A stretch of DNA of 64,000 nucleotides from Dasyornis broadbenti (taxonomy: Eukaryota; Chordata; Aves; Passeriformes; Dasyornithidae): contig VZRN01001305.1 of the NCBI GenBank assembly GCA_013397935.1, positions 4,114,382-4,178,381 of the forward strand. Direction: 5' to 3'. Shown in pieces: positions 26,116 to 39,440 of the stretch. The notes beneath the pieces are model-generated. The model saw nothing but the letters and a program-made list of their open reading frames with translations. It ran no database searches and was not told where the DNA came from. Position 1 is the first letter of the stretch. Each line of letters starts with the position of its first letter. A program made the translations under genes and the position numbers.

Positions 26116-29024
26116 TCTGTTTCAAGCAGAGCATGAGATGTGCTAAGGGAAGCCTGTGCCAAACATGGCTGGAATTTGCTGATTGCTGCACCCTGCAATC
26201 TGTGTGTTCACATCCCTTCAAACACAAATGTGATCGTATCACTGTTGTTCTCCAACCTCTTAAGTTTCTCCTCATGTGGAAATCTTGGATAGTTAATTCT
26301 GTTCTTCAGATGCTGAAAGGGATGTTGCTGGTTTTTGAAGCCATTAACTCAGATTTATCTCCAATATTTTAAACCACCTTTGCTCTTTATGTGCTTGAGA
26401 TACCTTTATTTTCCACAGCCTGCAGGGAGGGGTAGTTTAATATACCAATTCCATATCAAATGTGATTTTAAAGAGAAGAGGAAAAAAGCAGAGAGAAGAT
26501 GAAAGTAATAGTAATAAGATCACAAAGCTACATAAACCAGCTATATGGGCAGCTAATATGTTCTGTTATATTATTTTTATCACTTCAGGTTCCCAGGATG
26601 CCCATCTGCTTTTGTTGACTAGTTTCTGTTGCATTTCCTGGAAACTGTTTCTTCTGAGAAGCCGGAGTGTGAATGGCAGTCTTATGTATTGATTCAAGGA
26701 AATTACGCTAAGTGAGTACAATACCGGGTCTCAAGTGTGTTGGTTAAGCAGTGTAAAAGAACAGATTTAAAATGTAGGGCAGTTTACAGTTGTCATGATG
26801 CACGGTAGCAAAGTGCTCATTAGAATTCTAGCAATGTTTCTGCTTATTTTCAAGTATGTAAGCTGTAAAATGAATGACAGATAAGCTTTGCATCTTGGGA
26901 AATGTGTGATTAAATTACAGCAATTTAAGATAAAACACATGAAGAGTTATCATTTTGACATGCTATTTGCTAAAAACATCCTCTCCTATTTACTCTACAA
27001 TGCTTTAGATGTTTAGTCTGAAATATATGCCTGTGTCCCTTATCCAAAAACACGTGATTCCTGTTGGAGATCACGGTACCATTATTCCCTACTTCACTTG
27101 TTTTTCAACATCTCCTCTGCAAAACTGCATCAATTGCCTTTTACACTGATGTAAGACTTAATCAGAGGGTTTGTTGTTCAGAATGGTATAGCTTCTGAAA
27201 GCATGAACATAAAGACAAAAGCATAATGCAAACATTTTAAAGGTGGTTCCAAGAACAGCAAGCCTTTCCAATGAGGATTCTCCGAAACCACCCCTGTGCT
27301 CATGCTACTGCTGCCCATTACTATGGCACAGATCTTCTTATCTTTGCTGTCTACTTCCTCTAAGCTTGTAGGAATTACAAAAACCTCTACTTTACCTGGC
27401 AACTTTAAAACTGACAAAGTGGATAAAGATTTGCTAATGGGGAGATACCTGCAAAAAAAAAAACAAAACAAAAGGGGGGGAAAAATCACACTAATGTGGA
27501 ATCAAAGCTTACTTACAAAGAACATAGTCAATGTGACAACTTTGTGGATCTTTTATTTCAGAAAGAATTTCAGTGAATACGTGTCTTTGTAAAAACCCCA
27601 TGCAATTAAAATGATAGCCATTCTAGTTAACACCAATTTTACATATAAAAGCGAGTTGAGTTGCTCTAAAACATTTATTAATAGACTAAGTTCTAGCTGA
27701 CTTAGTTGACTAAGTTTTCTTTCTACATACTTGTGTGAGTCCCTTTATCCCTTCCTCTTATTTTTTTTGCCCAAGTCTTCTTTAAATATAAAATCCAGAG
27801 ACTAGTCCTGCATTTATTTTTGGTCCAACTTTCAGCTGCTGGCTCTTTTACACCTCCTGCCTCCTTCCTGTCTACACATAAGAGCATGAAAAAGTGATGG
27901 ACAGAGAAGACATTTAATGCTTATGCTGCAAATAAACCCTTAGTGATCAAGAGGAAAATTATTTCCTAATACTTTAAGACCTATGAGAATGAAAGGAAGG
28001 CAAAAAGAGTCATCTTGTTCAGGAAATACCCAAGTCTAAATGTCAGGCTTGCAGATGAGTAAAACACATAAAACATGATGAGAGATCCTCTTCTAGTTTT
28101 AGATAAAACACAAACTTCCACTACAGCAGTGGATTTTATACATCTGTCTGATGTAATCAGATTTAACTTTTGTGAACCTCTATAAGTTGTTCTATTTAGT
28201 AATTTCTTGGAATGTCTGTTATTAAGTCTGTCTCTACTGCTGGAATTCTCTTACCCACTGCTGAAACACTGAATCCTTTCTAAGTAAATTTTGGTGTCCT
28301 GATTGCTTCATAACAGATCCATCCTAAATGTAGCAAGTTCTAGAATAATAAATAATATATTATCTCAATAACATAAGGTCTCATCTCTACTTAAACTTTT
28401 CCATATAATGGAGAAACAGAAAAATCTCTGCCAGCACAGCAACTGAGATCTTGACCCTTGCATAAAGCCTAAGAGAACATCAGAGGCAAAGAGTTACCTT
28501 CTCAAATATTCTTCAGTGATGAGAGAAGAAAAGTAAGTAGACAATCTATTTCAAGAAGATGGTCAATATTTTAATTTTACTTTTGTCTGATAGAAGTGAT
28601 TTAAGGAAGATCGAAACAGGCTCTTGAACAGCATGGGCATTTCCGTAACTGTGGTGAGGAATCCTTTACTCCATGTCACAGAATGACACATCTCATGCCC
28701 AAAGGCCTCATTTCCACTTCCTCTCAGTGACAACTACACAGTGTTAGAATGTGAATATGATATACTTTTGCTTTTTTTGTTTATGTGTTTCGAGGACGTT
28801 TAGAAAGCTCAATTTAATTTTTCTTAACAAGCTGCATCAGAAACCAGATCATGGTGTGCCACCATCCAGGTCAGGTGGTCTACATAAGACATTACAGACC
28901 AGGCTGTGGCTTACAGGAAAGTCTTTTCAAGGGATACATCAGGGTTCAGACCTCTCTTCCTGAAGGAGATTATCCTGAAGTAAAGGTGGCATAGGTGAAA
29001 ATGTAACATGTGTCTCTTTCCTCA
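26116..29024. other. AT-rich non-coding stretch
   Basis: No supported gene, apart from the low-confidence exon-like segment at 27178-27489. A small triple repeat of ACTAAGT/ACTTAGT lies at 27685-27715. The rest is unremarkable. Confidence 0.5.
27178..27489 (-). other. Exon-like open frame behind a strong acceptor
   Basis: On the minus strand, a long T-rich tract with one run of C and an occasional G ends in tgcag just before position 27451. That is a textbook 3' splice acceptor. The sequence after it stays open for about 91 codons until a stop at 27178, with mixed, non-repetitive composition including charged residues. No AATAAA is visible within several hundred bases downstream on that strand. 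The pyrimidine tract is also just the complement of an A-rich low-complexity tract, so the acceptor may be accidental. No family recognised. Confidence 0.2.
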
Positions 29025-29043
29025 CCCACACCCACCCCTCCCC
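29025..29043 (-). other. G-quadruplex motif, minus strand
   Basis: The + strand reads CCCACACCCACCCCTCCCC, so the minus strand has four G runs of 3-4 with loops of 1, 1 and 3 nt. This satisfies the canonical intramolecular quadruplex pattern and has short, stabilising loops. A fifth C run (29051-29054) follows. There is no gene context to tie it to. Confidence 0.65.
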
Positions 29044-29054
29044 TGTTTTTCCCC

Positions 29055-32000
29055 GTAAATAAGTTTACATATTCCCCTAGAGAAATAGGGAAACGAGAAC
29101 CCTACTGGACCTTTAACACTCATACTATAACATCTGTTCAATTCGAGTTATTTTTTGATAATTTTTTGTACTAAATAACCAGTTAAGGAGTCAGTATCAG
29201 TGTTGTATCAGTATCCAAAGCTAAATTGAGAAGTACTTTATAATAGATTATCCTTCCAGTGTATCTAAAATCTGTTAGTGACATGAAGGTATAATGTTTT
29301 AATTAACACATTACCTTAACAGTGTGATTAACAAATGCCTCATAAAACATCTATAGAATACCAATTTAGATCTTCTGCACTACCATAATTATAAATTTTC
29401 AAAAGTCCCTAAATGCTTATTTACATAATGGAACATAATGGCTCTCAAGTGGTCATTTATATCTACCTCATAAATACCATCCATGTTTAGAAGCTCTTTA
29501 TAATGTGCTTTTGCCTAGGTGTCCCAATATGCATGTGAAAACTTTGCTTTTATGATGCCATTCATGATGTCATCTGTTAATTTGGTTGTTTATTTTGGTG
29601 TTTCCTTAATTTTCTCATTTCTGAACAGAAACATAGCAGTTATTTTACCTTCTGGGTTTACATCTTGCATAAGTACTCCTGTCCCTTGTAAGGACCTATA
29701 AAACAGAAGGAAGGATGGATTACATGGGAATAAAGTTCTGATAACTGCAGTTTCAGAATTTACACCTGACTTTGTGTGATATGTCAGAAGTAGTTTCAGT
29801 TTTTTGTGAGTGAGACAGTTATGTACAATATAAAATAACAAGGTGCTGTAACTGTAGTGAGTTGATTAAAAGATCCAAACCAAAATTAGGAGGAAGTACT
29901 TTTTAAATAAGTCCTACTTAGTGAAACATAATTTCAGAGAGATCAAGATAGTGCTGAGCAATTTTGTGCAGAATTTCTTCTGAAATAAGATGGCAAGGAC
30001 ATGTTTGTTTAGGAGCCTAACAAGGGGATGAAGTAGATTGGAATTTTGACCTATCTGAAGATGAGGGTCCAAATCAGTCTGTATTTGAGTAAGAAGTAAC
30101 ATTGAGGAGAAGACAGAACCTCAGATACTCAGCCTGCACGCATAAAACTTACGCTAAATATTGTCTTACATATGAGAAAAAAGAACCCGCTTCCTCTCAA
30201 AAAAACACCTTGAAATAATGAAGACCACAATATTATTAGTTGCCAGTCAGGACAGTTTTGCATAGCAGAAAATAATAGATTTTCCTAAATGGTTAATATT
30301 TTTATGTGATTATAAGTGAAAACAACTGTGTCATAGTTATATATCTCCAATTAGGATTTTCTTTGTTATCTTCTTCACTTCCATATATTGATTATTAGAT
30401 TGTTCTGTGATCTAATCACCCAGAGCATGATAATTTACTAAAATGTAGCTAGAGGATATAACTATAAGGTAGAAGTGACAACAGAAGTTTTAAGTTGCTG
30501 GTGCCATCTTGAAAAGAACGTCAGCGCTTACTCAGAACTGTGCTTCGAAAGCCAGCACTAGAGCTCCATTCAACAGCAGAGGACCTCTATTTCTTTGACT
30601 AGTCATAGGTCAAATAGCTGGCATTAGTACACAAGGACCTCACATGCCATAACTGGACTGAGCATTTGTAAAACATAGCAGTGCTCTTATAAGCTTTTTA
30701 ATCTTGTGGGGATATAAGTGACATTCTAAGAAACATCAGAGAGGCTGATAAAAGCTAGAAGCAGAACACCCAAACTTTGTGCATGGAAGTCGTGCCCACG
30801 ATGTCAGATGAGCACTTAAAACACTCATAACTATTTAACAAAATATAAATGTGATGTAATTTTCCATTTATAGTCATGTTCTATGACAAATAGAAGGAGA
30901 CTCACTAAAATGATTTGTTATGAGCTTCTGACTTCAGAACTCCATTCACTCACAGACTAAAGCATCATCTACAAGAGTCTACACTGGATAAATTGGTAGA
31001 AATAAAATAATAATTACTTTGAAAGACTAAACAACAATACCAGGATTTATGACATTGTCAAGGAGATTAGTCTTTAGTAAGCTCATGAGTCGCTATCTAA
31101 AAAAATTGCAATAAGGTTTGTTTGCATCCTGAACCTATTCTTACTTACACCTTCTAAAGCTGTGCTGCTGGCACCTCTGTATGCAGAGGGTCTGTGTATG
31201 AAGGTGAGAGAGATCTAATTGTAAATGGAGTAATTTTTTTATCTGAGCATCAGAGGAGAAATTATCTTACCAAGCCTGACCGAGCCAGAAAGATTACCAA
31301 GTGTTGTTTACCATACCCTGACTCCGAGCATTAACAAGTTAGACTCACTAAGCCATGGGTATGAATTCTTCTGTACTTTGATACAATTGATTTCACAAAA
31401 ATCACATCAGGAAATGTAATTTTCTATTAGGTTTTGTTTGTCTGGGTCAGTAAAATATTATTAGCCAGTTGAAAGGGGCTAAGATTGAAAGTATTCGAAA
31501 AAGGGAAAATACTGCAAGAAAACATGCAGTGACTTTCAAAATGCTATATAACATTATCAACACAGTAAAGAAGTTCAGACACACAGTTTAATAGGGGATA
31601 ATGAAAGGTAAACAGTGCTAGCAAAAACAGTGATCTGAAATAGGCAGAAAAATCTAGTGAAACTTACTAAAGAACTCATTTTAATACTTATTCTTTTAAA
31701 ACCAAACACTAAGGAGACCTGTAGCCAAATATATGTTTAACTTCTGCAAAACTGTTTATATATTTAGATTTAATCAATTTGTCAGAAAGTTAATATACAT
31801 GAAAAAAATATCCTGCCATCCCTTTAGGGGATATTTAATAATTTTCTCAACATTAACAAACAGTTATCCTGTCCTAGAGATACAAGGCATGTGAAAATAA
31901 TTAAATTATCATTGAAAAATTCAAAGAATTAAAAATCAAAAATTTCCAGCTGCTATAATAGTAATCTGTGTGTTTTCAAATCAAGTTACTTTGCTTTTAA

Positions 32001-35000
32001 ATTCTGTTCCTAACCACTATACCAGGATTATCAGTACATCTACAGTGCCAGGAAAATTATGCAATTCCTATCACTTTTTCTGGTTGTAGAAATAGGTTTC
32101 AAAATGCTGTAAATTAAATGCTGTCAACAAATTGGCAGATAAAAGAAAATAGTTGATAGACATTGTATCAATAAATGGTTACAGATTTTGAAGGTTTAAA
32201 AATTAACTGTATTTCATAGAGCTAATTTAGTGTAAGTTTTAATTGCCGTATGTTTCCGCTAGCTGATTTCACTTTGAAAACAGATTTCTTTATCATAGTG
32301 TTTTCACAATGACAATCAATAGTGTTGAACATTTTAGTATGTTCAACCACTCATATTGGAAATATCTACAATCATTAAAATCAAATTTCACATTTGTAAG
32401 CAATAAAATTCATACTCAGTCTCTTTTTCCAGCTCAGGAACTGATTCTGATTTCAGAGATCATCTTCTGCATTTCTTGAGTTGTTATAAATCTAATTTAA
32501 TCCAAATATGATAATCCCTTTAAATTCCCTGATAGCAATCTATTCCTCTTACTCTCCACAGAAAGAAGAACAAGCCAGCTATTTAAAGTATGCTCAACAC
32601 TAAAGCTCTGTGCAAGACAAATATTCAGTTCTATGGCATGTTTTGAGGTTTTCCCTTTGCTTTTGACTCGCATTAATGCAAGGCAATAATTTTTCATGCA
32701 GTATCAAAGGTGTGCTAAAATATCTAAACGGAACTGAGCTATCAAATTTGCCTTTTTTCCCTCCTTTTTTCTTCACTCTCCAATCTTTTTCCATTTTTTC
32801 AAACTTCTAAAGTTATCACAAGGGTCAGGATTTTAAAAAAAATTCCTTCATGTAGATTTTACTGAAGTCATTGTATTTATGTGAAATATCACATTCAATA
32901 AACCCACATTTGAAAACAATTTCACTTAAACAGAAGGATGCCAGTTATCTCTTTTTGTTACTATGTATGTTATCTCACAGAAGAGCCTTATGGCTTATCG
33001 CAGAAAGCATGATGGCAAAAATGTGAGGCGCACAAAAATTCCAGCGTAAAGAGCTCTCCATTGTTCCATGTTTGCTCTAATGCCTTTCACGATGCTGTAC
33101 ACAGGACCATGTGCAGCTCTGCAGTGACAAAAAAATGTCTAACTCATCATTCAGCTGCTATCTAGAAACTTTTGCAAAACAGCATCTGTGTTTACACAAG
33201 CAGACGTTCCCAATGCATCTGTAGATCCTGCACGTCGCAGTGAGCTCTCTGCAGTCAGGTCCTCCTCTGTGTGAGCTCTGCATCTGCCAGACCAAGTGCT
33301 TATAAAAACAAGTCATATTTGGCTACAGATACTTTCCCAACTTTCAAAACACTGCTAAATCCCTAACACAATCTTCGGTGGCAAATGTTGTTAACAAAAC
33401 CCTCAGTTATGAAATTTCAGTCTCAGAACCAAGGGTATTCATAGTTTTCCCCTGAGCCAACACAGTTACCTGTCTTATGCGCAAATTGGAACCCGTATAT
33501 TCAAACTTCTACTTTATCTAAAAGCATAACACAATGTAGGTCTTCTTCTTGGACCACACAACACAGATGCATATGGGTGCTTTGCCCTTTCACTTGCTCT
33601 GCTAAACATGATGCTGAAGAAATAGACATCTCTGGACTAAAATAATTTATTCAATTCCTGTTAACTTCTCAACATTTCTAGAACCAGACTTAAGCTTTTC
33701 TGAATCCATATCTTGTCCTCTGCCATTTTAATTTTGAAAGTGGCTCTTGATTTGCAAACCTGACTTTTTTCCATGTTCCAGATGCTCTTTTCTTCAATCA
33801 TCTTTCTGTCTTTAGTATAAACTTTACCTCTAAACATGGTAGGTACAGACACCCCTTGCTCTAATTTTTGGCTGCTATCTGGTTTTCCTTTTGACTGTCA
33901 TATTTACTAGTCTCCATTGTTTTTGATGTTAGCTCATTTATACTGCAAGAACAGCTTCTGTCCTGACATGGAACCTCATGCACACCTTATTTCTGAGCCT
34001 GATCATGCATGTCTCTCAAAGCTAATTTGGTCACAACATCAGTAAAAGAACAGAAATTATTCTTTTGCACTAGAATATTATTCTAAGTAATCTTTCTCCC
34101 TAATTATTGAGACTGTAGGGTGGTAAACAATGCTTTTATTTGCCTCTTTTCTTTAAATAGTATCATATATTCTTTGAAGCCCTCCAAAAGGGCTATGACT
34201 ACAAACTAGCTCAGAGATTTCAGCGCTAGCTATTGGATTGTTCTCAAACTGTATTATGGTATTTCAATGCCGACAACAAGGGATGTATATTACATTCAGC
34301 TCTCTCCTTCTGCACTAAAAATCATGCTCTGTCTGTCTCACGACTACCAGTTTAAAAGTTAGATTTCAAAATTCTTTTTATTTTCCAGCTAAACATATAT
34401 TTAAATATTACAAGAACCTGGCCACTTCCCAGCACACATTTTATTAAAGCCAGCTGTGAATTATTAAACATGCTAAAAATGGCTTTTGAGAGTAGAACAA
34501 TGTGAGTTTAGTCCAATTTTGATTCACACACTGAGCTTTGACTAAATACTACATTCCAGGAACTCACTCTTTTATGAAATGGATTCTGAACAATTTCAGA
34601 AATATAATTTCTGAGAACTGTGGGAATCTAGGTCAAGGACTGATTGTAGCAGAATTTGCTAACATAAAGGAGTACGTTTTTCCTACATAAAAAATATGCT
34701 TTCAAGCACCAATGAAGACAAAATAATGAGGAAAGCACAAGCAAAACAATTCATTTCTCAGAAGAAAAACATTCCATATAAAATTCAAACTATATTGCAC
34801 TTTACAAAATAAAAAGTTTCATTTCTTTGGGATTTGTAATCTAGTGCCATGCTGACAGAGATGTTGAACGTTTCTGATGAATTTCCCAACATTTATACTT
34901 TTTGAGCACATTTGGATGTATATTTTTGTACCATAAGAACTTCTCACATGCATTTTTATGAACATCTCACACATTTTTTTAAGCATAAATGATAAATAAT

Positions 35001-37085
35001 TCTCTTCAGGAGGAGCATGGTCTAATTTTGAGTTCTTTATGATTACTCATGTATTTTCTGAAAAATAGAATTCATACTTCTAGCAATAAGAGCCTAACTG
35101 GTTCTGTATTTGCATACCAATGGTTAAAGTATTTAAAATCCTACCGATATCTATTGCTGGCTACATGCAACCCAGACACTGCCTGTTAAAAAGTGATTAG
35201 AAACTAATATAACTATCTCATGTATTCACAGCTTGAGATCTGTAATATGTAAAGAAAGATCATTCTTAAAGGGATCATGCTTGTGAATGCTGTATTTAAT
35301 TAATGCCCAAGGGAAAGAGAAAAAAAGGAGGAGGAAAAGTACTGCAGCTGAATTTATTCTGAATTTGTAGTGATGTTAAACATTGCATGCCAGGTTTAAT
35401 GGCATGTATTCATCTAGCTAACATAGTGTCTTACTGAGAACAAACGGTGCTGTCTGCCTTCAGGAGAGGAGGATTTTGAAGTGAATATGGGAGTGCACAG
35501 TAGATTTCTGTTTTATTTTCTCTATTGATTTATGCTAGACCTGCCACTACAAGCACCCAAGCTGCTCCATGTATGCAGGTCAACTTCGTGCACAGGATAC
35601 ACAGAGTTCTTGTTTATCTGTAGTGATGCTTTTAGGTTTGAGGAAAAGGGTGCTGTGCAGCAGCAATCTGTCATACAAGTCATACCAATCATTTATATTG
35701 AGACTGACACTTCTCTTTTTATTCCTAACTGCTACCAGTATGTGTGAGAAGATGAAATTATGTGTGGTATGAAGACATTAAATGCAACAGATACATTTAG
35801 AAAGAGTAAATACTGGAGCAAATTAAAGTCAAAGATAGAAATATCCCAAACAAACAATTTTGTATCATAGAAGGAGATTTGAACCTCACCACAGAGGTTA
35901 AATTTTTTTAAAAAAACCAAAAGAACACAACAAAATGCTCTATACCATGCAAGAGTGCATCGGTACTGCAGAAACACCTTCTTACACATGCCACAAGAAT
36001 ATTACCCACTGCAGCAGACCTGGGTCAGGCTCTGTTTGGACTGAAAGTTGTAGCTGAAGGAACACAGGATCAGAACAAGAACAGGGTTAGATCCTACCTA
36101 CCCAGCTGTGGCTGCTGTTTGGTTAACCAACAGAGAAGAAGCCCCAGCTAAAACTGACAGGCTTAGTTGTAAGCCAGTCCTCAAGCAGAAGGCATTTTAG
36201 GAGAAACAGACTAGACTGATGTCAATAAAATAAACTCAAGAGATCAGGAAACACGATGTCCCTTACAGCTGCTTCTGTCTTTAAGAAAAAGGAAATGGCT
36301 ATGAAGGCTGGACTTCTTTGCTTGTTATTTTTTCAAAGCTCAACCGCTAATTAAGATTTGAAGAAAACATGAATAACAAAGGCCTTTTTGTCTGAGTGAG
36401 AGCTTATTTCATTGAAATAGAAATCTGGGAAAACATAAAATACGTATTTCTGCTTGCATCAGCGAAAATTTCCATACTGTCAGTACAGCAATATTACCTC
36501 AATCTGCACATACAAGAAGAATAGCATACACTAAATGTCAGACTCAAGTGTCACGTTATTTAATCTTTGTCATTTAACTGTGAACAATGTAAACACATAA
36601 ATATCTGCAGATGAGAAAGCACCAGGGACAAAACAATGCAAGGCAATGAGCACAAACCAAGGAGATCCCACCTGACCTGGATCAGGGCGCAAAGGTGTCG
36701 AGGCTTTTCCAGCTCTGCCTAGCACCTCAGCCATGGTGCTGGCCACAGGGCAGGGCTCTGTTCTTCCCACCTAAATTTTTAAACCTATGATTTTCCCATC
36801 TGCAAACCCAGACAGCGGCAAGTTCCTGGCCCTACACAGCCCCTTCCATGTTTATAGGCAGCATGCCAAGGAGATTTGTCTTTCATTTGTAGTTTAAAAA
36901 TGGTTGCATCTGAGCACCATTTAGTCTTAAGAAATATTGCAGTGTTGGTCTTGGTCCTTCTCTTGGTTTGGGTATGCTACAGCAATTGTTGGGAAGTTTG
37001 TTTTCCATCTTGAGATTGTATTTACACAACAACTAAAGGAAGTTCACTCATTCTGATTCTTCTAAACTAGTTTCAGATTTCTGCT
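29055..37085. other. AT-rich gene desert
   Basis: About 8 kb with no supported gene, mobile element or RNA. Frames are short and lack splice support. A GC-richer patch near 36640-36850 has no identity that I recognise. Nothing else stands out. Confidence 0.55.
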
Positions 37086-37089
37086 CCAG

Positions 37090-37310
37090 GAGTAACGCAA
37101 GGATAGCCTGTGGTGACGCTCACCTTCAGGCAAATTATCTGAGTCAGAGCATCAGATAAAATACCTGCGTGCGTCTTCACCAAAGCTCCCTCCCACAGAC
37201 TGCAGCCTGCGTTGAGCTCCCTGCCACTGCGGATTCGCTCGTTGTCTTCATAAGCTGCTCTTGTATCTCGGCTGCAGTATAAAAATATCCTCCAAGACGG
37301 CTTTCAGAAA
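37090..37310 (+). promoter_or_regulatory. Candidate promoter: CpG cluster plus TATA-like box
   Basis: About ten CpGs occur between 37096 and 37298 in otherwise CpG-depleted DNA. At 37278-37287 is TATAAAAATA, placed where a TATA box would sit for a start near 37305-37310 on the + strand. Upstream are an AP-1 site and paired GATA sites (37135-37159). A possible 5' splice site follows in 'aaaaaaggtagat' near 37437, but it is weak. There is no open frame behind it, so a non-coding transcript or enhancer is more likely than a protein-gene promoter. Confidence 0.3.
37135..37159. promoter_or_regulatory. Inverted GATA pair flanking an AP-1 site
   Basis: TTATCTGA (37135-37142) and TCAGATAA (37152-37159) are exact reverse complements with a 9-nt spacer. 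Each contains a GATA-factor core (AGATAA). TGAGTCA, a perfect AP-1/NF-E2-type core, spans 37140-37146. The symmetric composite is visible in the sequence. Binding and function are inferred. Confidence 0.45.
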
Positions 37311-37559
37311 CCATCTGCTTCCTGCAGTGGAGAAGTAGTGCTTGGGACTAGGATCCTTGAGAGCAGCTATTTTCACTCTGTGATGATTACTTCATTTAAC
37401 AGGCTGCTGTAGCTATCTAGCCCTCATCCAAAAAAGGTAGATATTTTGTCCAATTTCTCCGTCCAAAAGAAGGCCAACCCATAGGCCCTGACATTTTTGG
37501 TATGGCAGAGAGTCATGTGATTCACTCAAACTCTAAAGCTGATTGTCACTTGAATGAAT

Positions 37560-37575
37560 CAAAGAATGCTCTTTG
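37560..37575. promoter_or_regulatory. Inverted CAAAG/CTTTG pair (SOX/TCF-like)
   Basis: CAAAG at 37560-37564 and CTTTG at 37571-37575 face each other with a 6-nt spacer. Both cores fit HMG-box proteins (SOX or TCF/LEF). It lies 0.4 kb from the GATA/AP-1 composite. Short motifs are common by chance, so confidence is low. Confidence 0.2.
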
Positions 37576-39440
37576 TGGCAGGAGCAAAAGGATTCCAGAC
37601 CATGTCACTTCAACACCTTTGAAGCCTGAATCATCACAGGACTGATGTTTAACTCTGACATCATTAATTTATATTGGCCAGCTAGATCTAGAAGTTTCCC
37701 TCATTTATCAGTAACAAAACAATGTCTCTGTAGCACCTGAAGAAAGGGGGACTTATCACTGTAAGCAGGAAAAAGCGTTTTGACGGCCACTTAGAAAATA
37801 GAGCAGATATCTACATTTAATTTCTGAAAGTCTCAGCTGTGATGTCACCATCAAACTACTGTAACACGGTAGCAATAATATATGCAAGCATAAAGTACAA
37901 TCAAACCTTTTCTATAATTGTATTGAATATTTGAATATTTTCTGAATTAAATATTGTTCTGTGTTAGAAATTAATAACTTTTCAGCATTTTTTTTGAGGA
38001 AGATTTCCTCCTTTATTCACCAGGATATGTACTATCTTGCATAAGGATATGACATCCAGAAATGGCAAAGCCTCACTGAAGTCCTGCTTTTCCTTTTTCG
38101 GTAAGGCTTAATAGAACTGGCAGAAAGAAAAAGAACACAATAGAAACAGTATATATTTTCTCTGTGGGGCCTGCAAAAAAGAATGTAATGCTTGAAATTT
38201 CATAGATTGTTTAAAACTCTTCATGAAAAAGCAGTACGACATCTGTGATATTCTACTTAGTCTAAAAGAATTATGAATATTTTTCTTAAAAGAAGCCATT
38301 TTATTTCTAAGAGTTTTGTTACAATTCCTAATGCAGCACTGACAGACTGTTCATGAGAAGTAGGAAACCATTCAAAATCTGCAGAATCTGTCTTTTTCAC
38401 TATGCAACCACTGTGTTCTCTAGGCTAAAAAAGAAATAGGACAAGCAACTGTACCACTGAGACTCAAGAGTCAGGCTCTCTGACTCAAAAATCCTTATTA
38501 GGAAGCGCAGGCTAATGGCACTTCCTAGAGACCCTGGGAGGTGAGCTAGGATTTGTACAATAGCTGTGTATAGGTAATGTACCCTGCCCACCTTCTGTCA
38601 TAGCAACTAGATTCTCAAAAGAGCAATATAGTGATTGTGGGTTATAAGTGTAGCCTTTAACATGCCACATTTTTTTGTTTTCTGCATACTCCTGAGGCAT
38701 AAATGTCACTTTCTTGATGGTTCATTGACTTCCAGGGCCAAAAAATACAGGAATCTGAGATGGCATAACACAACTAAGTATGGTACAACAGACATCTATG
38801 TAGCAAAACTCTATTTTTTGAGAAAAAAAACAGTTTAATAATTGAAATATTTTTCTACAGAGTTCCAAAGGAAAACAATCTCATTTTCAGTGCATAAAAA
38901 TTTTCTTTACATAAAAAAATAATTTAAAAAAATCAGAAAAATAAGTCACTTTTAAAGGATGAAAGAGCTTTTGGCTTTGACCATCACAGAATAAAGTTCA
39001 TAAAAAGGGTAGATAATGATTTAATGGACTGATATAAGTTCAACTGTCATTTTTTAAGTCTTTTGAAACAGAGAGGTTATAAATATCTATTATTGTCACT
39101 GGGAGGCTTTATGAATGTGGAACTACATTCTTACACGCTAATATCTTACTAACCTGTTTAGGGGAAGCATATCTTGAACAGATGAGAGGAAATTCTGAGA
39201 ATTCTAGGATAAAAAACAGGATCCAGTATTTGCACTCTTGTTAGAAAGAAGCAGTTTAAGTGACTCTTCTGCAACAAAATCACTCAGAAAAGAACATAGA
39301 GGGCAGAAATTATTTTTTATTAACTTTTATGTTTTCCTTTTTTTCACTGTTCTGCTGTAAGAATGTCAATGCAGTTGATTTCTGGAAAAGGGGCAATTTG
39401 ACTGATTAAACCAGGATGCTGCACTTTAAATATTCAACTG

